DNA of 17,907 bases from an uncultured Clostridia bacterium (GCA_944391155.1 CALXSO010000004.1:1-17907); one strand, 5' to 3'; positions 1-7,816 are shown, counted from the first letter of the stretch. The notes: generated by a model from the sequence alone, not told the origin. Numbers and translations: made by a program.

Positions 1-31
1 TTGCTAAAAACTAAAATAAATAATTAGCTAA

Positions 32-94
32 AAACTAAAAAGGCTATTTAAGTCAAAGCATCAAAGCATGACTTTAGATAAGCCTTTTTAGTTT
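32..94. terminator. Bidirectional intrinsic terminator-like hairpin
   Basis: The outer arms at 32-45 and 81-94 are perfect complements (14 bp) that contain GGCT/AGCC next to A and T runs. Inner, less perfect pairing continues around 46-54 and 69-79. A T run follows the GC part on either strand, so it could end transcription both ways. It lies about 175 nt past the dapB stop, with no other gene between, so it probably ends the dapA-dapB transcript and perhaps a + strand gene outside the window. Confidence 0.7.
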
Positions 95-130
95 AAAAAT
101 ATATATCAGCCTATCAAACTACTCAACAAA

Positions 131-219
131 ATCTTAACTTTACATAGTAATAAAAAACATATCTACCAAAAAATCATATTATCAAAAAAGATTTATCTTA
201 ACTTTATTTAGTAGTAAAA
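131..219. repeat. Imperfect tandem direct repeat downstream of dapB
   Basis: Two 25-nt units at 131-155 and 195-219 differ at three positions. A shorter shared stretch (AAATCATATT) follows each unit, so the period is about 64 nt. The region is AT-rich and non-coding. No function is evident; it may be a decayed duplication. Confidence 0.4.
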
Positions 220-267
220 GACCTTTAAACATTCAAATAAAATCATATTTAATAATAACAATAATTA

Positions 268-1017
268 CTATTTATCCAATAAATCATTCATATCATAAAG
301 ACCATATTCTTTAGTAACAATAAATCTAGCAGCCTTCAAAGCACCTTCTGCAAAAACTTGACGAGAATAAGAAGTATGAGTAATTTCTAAAGTCTCATTT
401 TCACTAAAAAATTTAACAGTATGTTCACCAACGATATTACCACCTCTAACAGAAGAAAAACCAATTTCATTTTTACTTCTCTTTTCTCTTTTTTGCATTC
501 TATCAAAGTCATATACCTTCTCATTATTAAACACCTGGTTTATAGCATCAGCAAGCAAAATAGCAGTACCGCTAGGACTATCAACCTTTCTATTATGATG
601 TGTTTCAATAATTTCTATATCACTATCCTTCAAAACTTCAGCAATTTTTTGAACTAACTTTGCCATTAAATTTATATCTAAAGACATATTAGAACTTCTA
701 AAAATAGGCAAAGTATTAGACAAATTTTTAATTTCAAGTAACTGCGTATCTGAAAAACCAGTAGTAGCAATAACAATAGGAATACGCTTTTGCTTAGCAT
801 AATCCAAAATTTTAAAAGTAGCCACAGGAACAGAAAAATCTATAACTACATCAACTTCTTCATTAATTTTTTCAATATCGGAATAAATAGGAAAATCCTT
901 ATCATAAAATTCAGTTTTGTCAAAACCACAAACGATATTAAAATCATCATATTTCTTTGCAGTTTCTATAATTTCACTTCCCATTTTACCCAATGCACCA
1001 TTCAATAAAACATTCAT
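268..1017 (-). CDS. dapB: 4-hydroxy-tetrahydrodipicolinate reductase
   Basis: This enzyme reduces 4-hydroxy-tetrahydrodipicolinate to tetrahydrodipicolinate with NAD(P)H in the cytoplasm, in the lysine/diaminopimelate pathway. The protein (249 aa) starts with a Rossmann loop G7-x-x-G10-x-x-G13. The family hallmark E-T-H-H-N-R-K lies at residues 138-144, with the substrate-binding run DSPSGTA at 146-152. His140/His141 and Lys144 match the expected catalytic residues. The length is normal for clostridial DapB and a little shorter than the E. coli enzyme. The ATG is preceded by AAGGAGA at 1025-1031 with a 7-nt gap. It lies 182 nt downstream of dapA in the same orientation, with no clear terminator between, so the two are probably cotranscribed. 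No frame damage is seen. Confidence 0.96.
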   Translation of the reverse strand: MNVLLNGALGKMGSEIIETAKKYDDFNIVCGFDKTEFYDKDFPIYSDIEKINEEVDVVIDFSVPVATFKILDYAKQKRIPIVIATTGFSDTQLLEIKNLSNTLPIFRSSNMSLDINLMAKLVQKIAEVLKDSDIEIIETHHNRKVDSPSGTAILLADAINQVFNNEKVYDFDRMQKREKRSKNEIGFSSVRGGNIVGEHTVKFFSENETLEITHTSYSRQVFAEGALKAARFIVTKEYGLYDMNDLLDK

Positions 1018-1199
1018 TACTAAATCTCCTTCACATCTTTTTTCATATTTTTTAAATTTATATTTTCAAAATTAATTTAGAACTATTTATAATATTTTAA
1101 AATTTTTCAAATTAATCTCATCAAAATTTATTTAACAATTATTTTTAATATATCTAATAATATCTATTAACATCTAATCTCTATATAATTTTCAAATAA

Positions 1200-2084
1200 T
1201 TAAATTAAATTATATTTTTTCAAAACAGTTTTCATTTTTTCCTTATTTGAATCAGACAATTCGACTAAAGGCAATCTAGGAATTCCAAAATCAAACCCCA
1301 TCAAATTTAAAGCATATTTAACAGGGATAGGATTCACCTCACAAAACAAAGCATCAATTAAATCTAAAGCATCCAACTGCATTTTAGTAGCAACAGAAAG
1401 ATTACCATCAAAAAAATTATAAGTTAACTCATGAGTAAATTTTGGCATTACATTAGAAAGAACTGAAATAACACCCTTTCCACCTAAAGAAAGAATAGGA
1501 AGAATTTGATCATCATTACCTGAATAAATATACAAATCATCTCCACACAAACTTGCAATTTTTGCAATCTGAGAGATATTACCGCTAGCCTCTTTAATAG
1601 CAACAATATTTTTAATCTTAGAAAGTTCCAAGCAAGTTTTTGAATCAATATTCACACCAGTCCTACTAGGAACACTATATAAAATAATTGGAATCTGAAC
1701 AGAATTCGCAATTGCGGTATAATGAGCTATTAGACCTTGACTTGTAGTCTTATTATAGTAAGGAGTAACAACCAAAAGAGCATCAGCACCAACACTTTCA
1801 GCATATTTAGACATTTCAATTGCAGTAAGAGTATTATTACTACCTGTACCAACAATAACTTTAGTTCTTTTATTAACTCTATCAATCGCGAACTTAATAG
1901 TTTCCTTTTTTTCTTCAGTAGTCATACAGGAAGATTCTCCCGTCGTACCACAAACAATTATAGCATCAATACCATTAGAAAGCTGAAAATCTAATAACCT
2001 CCCAAATTCTTCAAAATTAACACCATCATTAGTAAAAGGTGTTGCAATAGCTGTACCACAGCCTTTAAAAACCAAATCTTTCAT
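1200..2084 (-). CDS. dapA: 4-hydroxy-tetrahydrodipicolinate synthase
   Basis: This enzyme condenses pyruvate with aspartate semialdehyde, the first committed step of diaminopimelate and lysine synthesis. The protein is 294 aa, the usual family length, and forms a TIM-barrel class I aldolase. The Schiff-base lysine is K164 in IVAIKEASG. The GTTGE motif is at 46-50. Tyr136 and Arg141 in ILYSVPSRTG match the proton-relay tyrosine and the carboxylate-binding arginine. The start is fixed by AAAGGAG at 2090-2096, 5 nt before the ATG. A consensus promoter at 2174-2202 and an 80-nt leader with a small hairpin lie upstream. It heads the dapA-dapB pair and diverges from corA. Confidence 0.96.
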   Translation of the reverse strand: MKDLVFKGCGTAIATPFTNDGVNFEEFGRLLDFQLSNGIDAIIVCGTTGESSCMTTEEKKETIKFAIDRVNKRTKVIVGTGSNNTLTAIEMSKYAESVGADALLVVTPYYNKTTSQGLIAHYTAIANSVQIPIILYSVPSRTGVNIDSKTCLELSKIKNIVAIKEASGNISQIAKIASLCGDDLYIYSGNDDQILPILSLGGKGVISVLSNVMPKFTHELTYNFFDGNLSVATKMQLDALDLIDALFCEVNPIPVKYALNLMGFDFGIPRLPLVELSDSNKEKMKTVLKKYNLI

Positions 2085-2098
2085 AAAAACTCCTTTCT

Positions 2099-2124
2099 AA
2101 AATACTTAACAAACAAAGTATTTT
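2099..2124 (-). promoter_or_regulatory. Hairpin in the dapA 5' leader
   Basis: Nine-base arms at 2099-2107 and 2116-2124 (AAAATACTT and its complement) are perfect, with an 8-nt loop, just upstream of the dapA ribosome-binding site. No lysine-riboswitch-like architecture is visible in the short leader. The hairpin could affect mRNA stability or translation, or be incidental in AT-rich sequence. Confidence 0.35.
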
Positions 2125-2173
2125 AAAAATAAAAAACATAATTTAATTCAAAAAAATGTTAATATTATTTTTG

Positions 2174-2202
2174 ATTATATTATATATAATATTTAGTTTC
2201 AA
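2174..2202 (-). promoter_or_regulatory. Sigma-A promoter of dapA
   Basis: On the minus strand, TTGAAA (2197-2202) and TATAAT (2174-2179) are separated by exactly 17 nt. Transcription would start near 2166, about 80 nt before the dapA start codon. It lies back to back with the corA promoter. Confidence 0.75.
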
Positions 2203-2229
2203 GATAATTTATGAAATAGTTTCAAAGTA

Positions 2230-2258
2230 TTGACATTGATATATTTAGAATGTAAAAT
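2230..2258 (+). promoter_or_regulatory. Sigma-A promoter of corA
   Basis: A perfect -35 TTGACA (2230-2235), a 17-nt spacer ending in TG, and TAAAAT (2253-2258). The predicted start site is around 2265, so the leader is short and ends in the AGAGGTG ribosome-binding site. Confidence 0.8.
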
Positions 2259-2291
2259 AAAATTATGTAAAAATGAAAGAGGTGGGTGAAA

Positions 2292-3242
2292 ATGTTAAAA
2301 ATATATAATACAGATATACAGACAGGAAATCTAGAAGAAATAAAAGAATTCAGAAAAGGAAGTTGGATAAACCTCGTAAACCCATCAGAAGTAGAAATAA
2401 GAAAAGTATGTGAAAATGTAAGAATAGAAGAGGATTTCATAAGAGACGCATTAGACTTTGAAGAAAAAGCCAGAGTTGACACAGAAGAAGATGACAATAC
2501 AATCTTATTTGTAGTAGATGTGCCAATTATAGAAAAACATGAAGAAAATGAAATGTATACAACAATGCCTCTTGGAATGATAGTAGTAAGAGATGACTTT
2601 TTTATAACAGTATCATTAAGAAAAAATAGAGTTATAGAAGACTTTGAAAAAAGAAAAATAAAAAACTTTCAAACATACAAAAAATCAAGATTCATTTTTC
2701 AAATATTATACTTAAACTCATCATATTACTTAACACATCTTAAGCAAATAAACAAAGAAACAGAAATTGCAGAATACATACTAAAAAACTCAATGAAAAA
2801 CAAAGAATTGCTAAAATTATTAAACTTAGAAAAAAGCTTAGTATATTTTAGAACATCACTAAAATCAAATGAATTAGTAATGGAAAAAACAATGAGGGGA
2901 AAAATAATAAAACTATATGATGATGACGAAGATATACTAGAAGATGCCATTACAGAAAACAGACAAGCAATAGAAATGGCAAGAATTTACAGTGATATTT
3001 TAAATGGTACAATGGATGCATATGCATCAATAATATCAAATAATCTAAATAGTGTAATGAAAACATTAACATCAATAACAATTGTTTTGGCAGTACCAAC
3101 AATGATTTCAAGTTTTTGGGGAATGAATGTAAAATTGCCATTTGAAGGTAATCCATTTGGATTTGCAATTATGATAACATTAGCAGTAGTAACAACTCTA
3201 ATAGTAACATGGTGGCTTAAGAAAAGAGATATGTTTAGTTAA
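2292..3242 (+). CDS. corA: CorA-family magnesium transporter
   Basis: A CorA-type channel for Mg2+ (possibly also Co2+ or Ni2+) in the cytoplasmic membrane. The 316-aa protein has a long soluble N-terminal region (about 1-255) rich in charged helices, as in the CorA funnel. Two C-terminal membrane segments (about 258-277 and 289-308) follow. The signature GMN is at 277-279, preceded by W rather than the usual Y. The short loop between the segments carries acidic E285, and the tail is basic (KKRDMF). I chose ATG 2292 over GTG 2286 because AGAGGTG at 2278-2284 is 7 nt from the ATG but only 1 nt from the GTG. It has its own promoter and diverges from dapA. The exact metal is not determined by the sequence. 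Confidence 0.92.
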   Translation: MLKIYNTDIQTGNLEEIKEFRKGSWINLVNPSEVEIRKVCENVRIEEDFIRDALDFEEKARVDTEEDDNTILFVVDVPIIEKHEENEMYTTMPLGMIVVRDDFFITVSLRKNRVIEDFEKRKIKNFQTYKKSRFIFQILYLNSSYYLTHLKQINKETEIAEYILKNSMKNKELLKLLNLEKSLVYFRTSLKSNELVMEKTMRGKIIKLYDDDEDILEDAITENRQAIEMARIYSDILNGTMDAYASIISNNLNSVMKTLTSITIVLAVPTMISSFWGMNVKLPFEGNPFGFAIMITLAVVTTLIVTWWLKKRDMFS

Positions 3243-3445
3243 TATACAAGTAAAAGTAAAAATACACAAAAAGTATCCAAAATTTAGCTTTTTACATATA
3301 TAATAAAAAAGTATAAAAATAATATTAGGTAGATTAATCAACTTATGCATGATTTAAACCCATTATGCACCAACACAATTAAACATCTTATAGATATTTT
3401 ATAACTTTTTTTAACTGGATGTATACAATAAATTTAAACTTATGC

Positions 3446-3451
3446 TATAAT
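3446..3451 (+). promoter_or_regulatory. Probable extended -10 promoter of the anchored protein gene
   Basis: TATAAT preceded by TGC forms an extended -10 element (TGCTATAAT, 3443-3451). No good -35 box is seen 17 nt upstream. It lies 60 nt before the next start codon, in a 268-nt spacer after corA that otherwise holds nothing I recognise. Confidence 0.45.
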
Positions 3452-3510
3452 AATTTTAAAATAAATAGTTATATATTTATCAAAGTTTTAGTTAGATAAA
3501 GGGGGGTAAA

Positions 3511-4233
3511 ATGGGAAAAAAGAAATCTATGATTGTTTTAATATTTGTAATAATAATAATTGTAGCAATAATTGCAGGAGTAATCATTTACAAAAATTCT
3601 ACATATTCATTAGAAAAAGTCAAGAGTTTATTAAATTCAGGAAAAGAAACAGAAAATATGAAAATAACAGAAGAAGTATCAAGTGAAAATGGAAATTATG
3701 AAAATCAAACATATGAACAATATATAAAAGACAATTATATATATAGCATTACAAAAAACTCTGACTCAGAAGTAATAGGAAAAGTACTATACAACAAAGA
3801 AAATTCTGAATTAATAACTATTTTAGACAATCAAAAGCAGATAACGGTAAATAATAACAATTTAGACGAAAATGATAAGAACACAAAAGTATTAAAAGAT
3901 GAAAGTTTTATGACATTAATAAATAGCAATGCAGGAGCTGATTATGAATATTGTGGAAAAGAAGAAATAAACGGAAAGGAATGCATAAAAGTATCTTTAT
4001 TAAATAAAAATGTTGTAGAAAAAGTAGAAAAAGAATATTACTATATTGATTTAGAAGATAATCATATCATAAAAAACGAAATTTACGAAGGTACAGATGA
4101 AAACAACTTAAAGAAAACAGATGAAATAACCTACACATATTCTTATGACACTGTTAAAGATGAAGATATATTAAAATTTGACAGAGCAGATTATCCAGAT
4201 TATGAATATTTCGACAATAGAAAAAATCAATAA
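3511..4233 (+). CDS. Membrane-anchored extracytoplasmic protein, unknown function
   Basis: The 240-aa protein begins with a basic stretch (GKKK) and one long hydrophobic segment at about residues 7-28. There is no cysteine lipobox, so it is probably a signal anchor with the rest outside the membrane. The outer part is very polar (Asn, Glu, Lys, Tyr) and looks beta-rich. It has a pattern of short strands with paired residues such as C148 in YCGKEEI and C158 in ECIKVSL, which could form a disulfide. The overall layout recalls exported proteins with LolA/RseB-like sheets, but this is only a resemblance. The ribosome-binding site is an unusually G-rich AAAGGGGGG ending at 3506. It has its own promoter and terminator and so is a single-gene unit. 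The function is not recognised. Confidence 0.75.
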   Translation: MGKKKSMIVLIFVIIIIVAIIAGVIIYKNSTYSLEKVKSLLNSGKETENMKITEEVSSENGNYENQTYEQYIKDNYIYSITKNSDSEVIGKVLYNKENSELITILDNQKQITVNNNNLDENDKNTKVLKDESFMTLINSNAGADYEYCGKEEINGKECIKVSLLNKNVVEKVEKEYYYIDLEDNHIIKNEIYEGTDENNLKKTDEITYTYSYDTVKDEDILKFDRADYPDYEYFDNRKNQ

Positions 4234-4321
4234 AAGCGAAAGTTATCTATAAAAATTTTTGAACAAACCTAAAAAATAAAACTAAATTAAAACAAGATAA
4301 TCAAATAAAATTGAAGCATAT

Positions 4322-4377
4322 AAAATCTATTAATATAATTTCAAAATTTCTAGAAATTACTATTAATAGATTTTTTT
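4322..4377 (+). terminator. Intrinsic terminator after the anchored protein gene
   Basis: Arms at 4322-4342 and 4353-4374 pair over about 20 bp with a one-base bulge, around a 10-nt loop. A run of seven T (4371-4377) ends the structure. It is 89 nt past the stop codon. The stem is almost all A-T pairs, so strength is uncertain. Confidence 0.65.
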
Positions 4378-4528
4378 AGTTATATATGAAACCAGAAAAG
4401 CTATAGAAAATACAGCAAAAAAAAAGAAAAAAATAGAATAAAAACAAAAGAAACTGTACAAAATAAATAAAAATACAGTAAAATGTTTATCATTTAATTA
4501 ACATATAAAGTAAAGAAAGGAGAGCAAC

Positions 4529-4723
4529 ATGAAAGTAATAGATAAAATAGCTTTACTACTTATAATCATAGGAGCAATCAACTGGGGATTAATAGCATTA
4601 TTCAAATTCGATTTAGTAGCAGCACTATTTGGAGATATGACAGTAATTTCAAGAATAGTATACGGATTAGTTGGAATCTCTGGATTATGGGGAATAAAAC
4701 TACTTTTTACAGACAATGATTAA
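4529..4723 (+). CDS. Small DUF378 membrane protein
   Basis: The 64-aa protein has two hydrophobic segments (about 7-25 and 40-60). The motif GAINWGL in the first segment and the Gly-rich GLVGISGLWGI in the second are typical of the DUF378 (YuzA-like) family, whose function is unknown. Length and layout match the family. A strong ribosome-binding site (GAAAGGAGAG, 4515-4524) is 4 nt before the ATG. A weak promoter candidate is TGTACA (4455-4460) with TAAAAT (4479-4484), 18-nt spacer. A terminator follows, so it is probably transcribed alone. Of the two overlapping frames here, this one is preferred for its family motif and ribosome-binding site. Confidence 0.88.
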   Translation: MKVIDKIALLLIIIGAINWGLIALFKFDLVAALFGDMTVISRIVYGLVGISGLWGIKLLFTDND

Positions 4724-4765
4724 AAAATAGCAATAATTAAACATTAATAATTTAAGACTATTTTT

Positions 4766-4810
4766 AAAAAGAGAATTATTTTAGCAATTATGTGAAAATA
4801 ATCTCTTTTT
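4766..4810 (+). terminator. Intrinsic terminator after the DUF378 gene
   Basis: Arms at 4766-4782 and 4795-4810 (AAAAAGAGA and AT-rich continuation) pair with one bulged base around a 12-nt loop. The 3' arm ends in CTCTTTTT, which supplies the U tract. It begins 43 nt past the stop codon. Confidence 0.75.
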
Positions 4811-4931
4811 AATTTACAACAAATAACATAAAAACCTCAAATCACACAAGCAATCAAATTATCAAAATCGAGAGCAAATAAATGACAGATTATTCTAATA
4901 TCATAATAAATAGTAATACTACTCAGCATAA

Positions 4932-5074
4932 CATAAAAGTAATCCACCTGAAATATTGATGCATAATTATTTTTTGTCAAAAAAAAGCTTTAGATCTACA
5001 TATTAGTCATCAACAAAAAATACTTATATATTAACATTTCAGGCTGCTCTACAAAATAAAGTCCAAATTATAAC
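4932..5074 (+). repeat. Structured intergenic repeat, copy 1 (upstream of ABC-F gene)
   Basis: A 143-nt element about 80% identical by eye to 7574-7715 and in the same orientation. Long inverted arms at 4948-4975 and 5015-5042 match at 23 of 28 positions, some of the rest being G-U compatible. C4947-G5043 extends the stem. The apical part, which includes GCTTTAGATCTAC, is identical in both copies. The element ends 40 nt before the -35 box of the next promoter. It is the main content of the 447-nt spacer between the DUF378 and ABC-F genes. It does not code for protein, and neither end shows a target duplication I can see. Confidence 0.8.
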
Positions 5075-5114
5075 TAAATAATAACTTTTTATTTAGACAT
5101 GAACAACAGAATAG

Positions 5115-5143
5115 TTGAATTTAAGCAACAAATAGTGTATAAT
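5115..5143 (+). promoter_or_regulatory. Sigma-A promoter of the ABC-F gene
   Basis: TTGAAT (5115-5120) and TATAAT (5138-5143) are 17 nt apart. The start site near 5150 lies inside the longest open frame that begins at 5099, so that upstream ATG cannot be used by this transcript and the start must be 5171. Confidence 0.75.
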
Positions 5144-5170
5144 ACAAAAGATAAAAAAGGAGGAGAAGCA

Positions 5171-6754
5171 ATGTTAAGTGCAAACGGAGTTACAATAAGA
5201 TTTGGAAAGAGAGTACTATTTGAAGATGTCAATATAAAATTTACAAAAGGAAACTGTTATGGAATCATAGGAGCAAATGGTGCAGGAAAATCAACCTTTT
5301 TAAAAGTTCTATCAGGAGAAATAGAACCAAGCAAAGGAGATGTAACAATTGATAAAGGAGAAAGAATATCAGTTTTAAAGCAAAATCACTTTGCATATGA
5401 AGAAAATACAGTAATAGACACAGTATTAATGGGAAACAAAGAATTATATGAAATTATGAAAGAAAAAGAAGCAATATATGCAAAACCAGATTTCACAGAA
5501 GAAGATGGAATGAAAGCAGCAAAATTAGAAGAAAGATTTGCAGAACTAGATGGTTGGAATGCAGAATCAGATGCATCAATATTATTAAATGATTTAGGAA
5601 TCATACCAGAAAGCCATTACAAATATATGAAAGAAATAGAACCAAGAGAAAAAGTAAAAGTTCTTTTAGCACAAAGCCTATTTGGAAACCCAGATGTATT
5701 ACTACTTGACGAACCAACAAATGACTTAGACGTAAAAAGCATAAACTGGTTACAAGAATTTCTAATAAATTACGAAAACACAGTAATAGTAGTATCACAT
5801 GACAGATATTTTCTAAACAAAGTATGTACATATATAGCTGATGTAGATTTTGGAAAAATAAAAGTATATCCAGGAAATTATGATTTTTGGTATGAATCTA
5901 GTCAACTAGCATTAAAACAAGCAAGAGAACAAAACAAGAAAAAAGAAGAAAAAATAAAAGAATTACAAGAATTTATAGCAAGATTTAGTGCAAATGCATC
6001 AAAATCAAAACAAGCAACATCAAGAAAGAAAACATTAGAAAAAATAGAATTAGATGAAATAAAGCCATCCAACAGAAAATATCCATATATAGACTTTAAA
6101 CCAGACAGAGAGCCAGGAAAAGAAATTTTACAAGTAAAAAATATCACAAAAACAGTAGATGGAGTAAAATTATTAGACAACATATCATTTACAGTAAAGC
6201 AAGACAATAAAATAGCATTTTTAGCAGATAATGAGCTTGCGAAAACAGTGCTATTCCAAATAATAGCAGGAGAAATGGAACCAGACGAAGGAACAATAGA
6301 ATGGGGAACAACTATCACAAAAGACTATTTCCCTAAAGACAACAGCTACTTATTCGAAACAGACGAAAACATAACAGAATGGTTAAGAAAATACTCAAAA
6401 GACCCAGACGAAACATATGTAAGAAGTTTCTTAGGAAGAATGCTATTTTCAGGAGATGAGGCACTAAAAGAAGTAAAAGTTCTATCAGGAGGGGAAAAAG
6501 TTAGATGTGTACTATCAAAAATGATGTTATCAGGAGCAAACTTTCTAATATTTGACGAACCAACAAACCATTTAGATATGGAAAGTATAACAGCATTAAA
6601 CGAAGGAATGAAAAAATTTACAGGAAATATCTTATTCACATCACATGACCATGAATTAACTCAAACCGTTGCAAATAGAATTATAGACATAAAAGAAGAC
6701 GGAAAAATGATAGATAGAGAAGTTACATATAATGAATATTTAGGAGTAGAATAA
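5171..6754 (+). CDS. ABC-F family ATPase (YkpA/YbiT-like)
   Basis: A soluble protein with two ABC ATPase domains and no membrane segment. ABC-F proteins act on ribosomes, adjusting translation or protecting against antibiotics. The 527-aa protein starts at ATG 5171 with AAGGAGG at 5158-5164. Domain 1 has an intact Walker A (GANGAGKS, 34-41), Walker B with E181 and switch H210, but its signature is IEPRE (156-160) instead of LSGGE. A charged linker (about 245-320) follows. Domain 2 has a degenerate Walker A (ADNELAKT, 352-359) but an intact LSGGE (438-442), E463 and H492. One composite ATP site is therefore complete and the other degenerate. The linker lacks a long antibiotic-resistance extension, so a housekeeping translation role is more likely than resistance. 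The YkpA/YbiT placement is from overall pattern. Confidence 0.9.
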   Translation: MLSANGVTIRFGKRVLFEDVNIKFTKGNCYGIIGANGAGKSTFLKVLSGEIEPSKGDVTIDKGERISVLKQNHFAYEENTVIDTVLMGNKELYEIMKEKEAIYAKPDFTEEDGMKAAKLEERFAELDGWNAESDASILLNDLGIIPESHYKYMKEIEPREKVKVLLAQSLFGNPDVLLLDEPTNDLDVKSINWLQEFLINYENTVIVVSHDRYFLNKVCTYIADVDFGKIKVYPGNYDFWYESSQLALKQAREQNKKKEEKIKELQEFIARFSANASKSKQATSRKKTLEKIELDEIKPSNRKYPYIDFKPDREPGKEILQVKNITKTVDGVKLLDNISFTVKQDNKIAFLADNELAKTVLFQIIAGEMEPDEGTIEWGTTITKDYFPKDNSYLFETDENITEWLRKYSKDPDETYVRSFLGRMLFSGDEALKEVKVLSGGEKVRCVLSKMMLSGANFLIFDEPTNHLDMESITALNEGMKKFTGNILFTSHDHELTQTVANRIIDIKEDGKMIDREVTYNEYLGVE

Positions 6755-6934
6755 TAAATAAAGAAAAACTAAAAAAATTAATAAAATCACATAAATCAAA
6801 AAATTAAAATCAATAAATATTGAAAATGTAACAAATAATAATCAAACCCAAAAAACAAAAAAACAATAATAAAGTAATTAAAAAGACATAAAAACAAATA
6901 ACACATAAAAACAAAAAATGAAAGGAAAATTCAA

Positions 6935-7501
6935 ATGCTAAAAAAAGTAAAAATACAAGAATTTAAAGATTTATATAGAAAACACATTGTACAAGATTTC
7001 CCTAGCAATGAAAGACCAAATTTAGAAGGATTTAGAAGAAGAATATTAAAAAATAATGAACAAGTATTTATCTTTGAAGAAGAAGAAATAAAAAAAGGTT
7101 ATTGCCTTGTAGCTGATTTAGAAGAATATGTTTTAGTAACATTTTTAGCAGTATATAAAGAAAATAGAGGTCAAGGAATAGGAACAAAAATATTAAAAGA
7201 GCTAAAAGAAAAATATTCAGAAAAAAAGGGAATCTTATTAGAGGTTGAAAATCCAGAATATATAGAAAATGAAAAAGAAAAAAATATAGCACTAAAAAGA
7301 ATCAAATTTTATGAAAAATCGAATTTTAAAATTGTACCAGATCTAAATGTAAAACTATATTTAGTAGACTTTAAAATCATGGTCAATCAAGCAAAAGAGC
7401 AAGAAATAAATAAGCAAGAAGTAATAGATAATTTATATAAATTCTATCTTAAAAATGTAAGTAAAAAGAGATTAAATTACATTAAATTCGAAACAAAATA
7501 A
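6935..7501 (+). CDS. GNAT family N-acetyltransferase
   Basis: A predicted acetyl-CoA-dependent N-acetyltransferase. The acetyl-CoA pyrophosphate-binding motif R78-G-Q-G-I-G83-T follows the strand LVTFLAVY, as in GNAT motif A. Downstream, FYEKSNFKI supplies the usual Tyr-containing motif B region (about 128-136). The last 40 residues, lysine-rich (NQAKEQEINKQEV onward), extend past the GNAT fold and look helical. The protein is 188 aa with AAAGGAA at 6922-6928, 6 nt before the ATG. The 180-nt spacer before it is A-rich with no clear promoter or terminator, so it may share the ABC-F transcript. The substrate cannot be told. No signal peptide or membrane segment is seen. Confidence 0.82.
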   Translation: MLKKVKIQEFKDLYRKHIVQDFPSNERPNLEGFRRRILKNNEQVFIFEEEEIKKGYCLVADLEEYVLVTFLAVYKENRGQGIGTKILKELKEKYSEKKGILLEVENPEYIENEKEKNIALKRIKFYEKSNFKIVPDLNVKLYLVDFKIMVNQAKEQEINKQEVIDNLYKFYLKNVSKKRLNYIKFETK

Positions 7502-7573
7502 ACAACCGGAAAAAATTTTAGTAGAATTCTAATAAAAAAATAAAAAAAGAAAATTAAGAGAAGCCTAATATGG

Positions 7574-7715
7574 CATAAAAGTAATCCGTCTGAAATGTTG
7601 ATATATAAGTATTTTTTGCAAAAAAAGCTTTAGATCTACCTACTAATTTTTAACAAAAAAATACTTATAGATCAACAATTCAGACTACTCTACAAAATGA
7701 AATCTGAATTGTAAC
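7574..7715 (+). repeat. Structured intergenic repeat, copy 2 (upstream of tex)
   Basis: The second copy of the element at 4932-5074, 142 nt, same orientation. Its arms at 7590-7617 and 7656-7683 match at 25 of 28 positions, and T7589-A7684 and G7588-C7685 extend the stem. At the T7589-A7684 pair, copy 1 has C-G, a compensatory change that supports selection on the fold. It ends 39 nt before the -35 box of the tex promoter, almost the same distance as in copy 1. It fills most of the 342-nt spacer between the acetyltransferase gene and tex. Confidence 0.8.
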
Positions 7716-7754
7716 ATATCACAAATAGATTATAGATGTAATTGCAAAAAAGAT

Positions 7755-7783
7755 TTGACTAAAATATTAGTGATTGCTATAAT
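7755..7783 (+). promoter_or_regulatory. Sigma-A promoter of tex
   Basis: TTGACT (7755-7760), a 17-nt spacer and a perfect TATAAT (7778-7783). Transcription should start near 7790. The -10 box overlaps the 5' arm of a terminator-like hairpin, so tex is insulated from upstream read-through by the same bases that start its own transcript. Confidence 0.85.
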
Positions 7784-7816
7784 AGAACTGTTAAGTAAAA
7801 GCAGTTCTATTTTTTT
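7781..7816 (+). terminator. Intrinsic terminator overlapping the tex promoter
   Basis: Ten-base perfect arms at 7781-7790 and 7802-7811 (AATAGAACTG and its complement), an 11-nt loop and a T run to 7816. Only transcripts that start upstream contain the 5' arm. The 3' arm can instead pair with 7818-7827 (AAAATAGAAC), giving a second, exclusive hairpin (7804-7827) directly before the tex ribosome-binding site. Confidence 0.7.

Noticed and set aside
1018..1199. A possible terminator or promoter in the dapA-dapB gap.
   Set aside because: The 182-nt gap is AT-rich with only weak, unspaced TATAAT-like strings and no stem with a T run.
5099..5170. An upstream ATG giving the ABC-F protein 24 extra residues.
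   Set aside because: The promoter at 5115-5143 lies inside it, and the ribosome-binding site is in front of ATG 5171.
4932..7715. The repeated, palindrome-bearing segments as a CRISPR array or as ends of one transposon.
   Set aside because: There are only two copies 2.6 kb apart, in direct orientation, with ordinary genes between and no transposase, spacers or target duplication seen.
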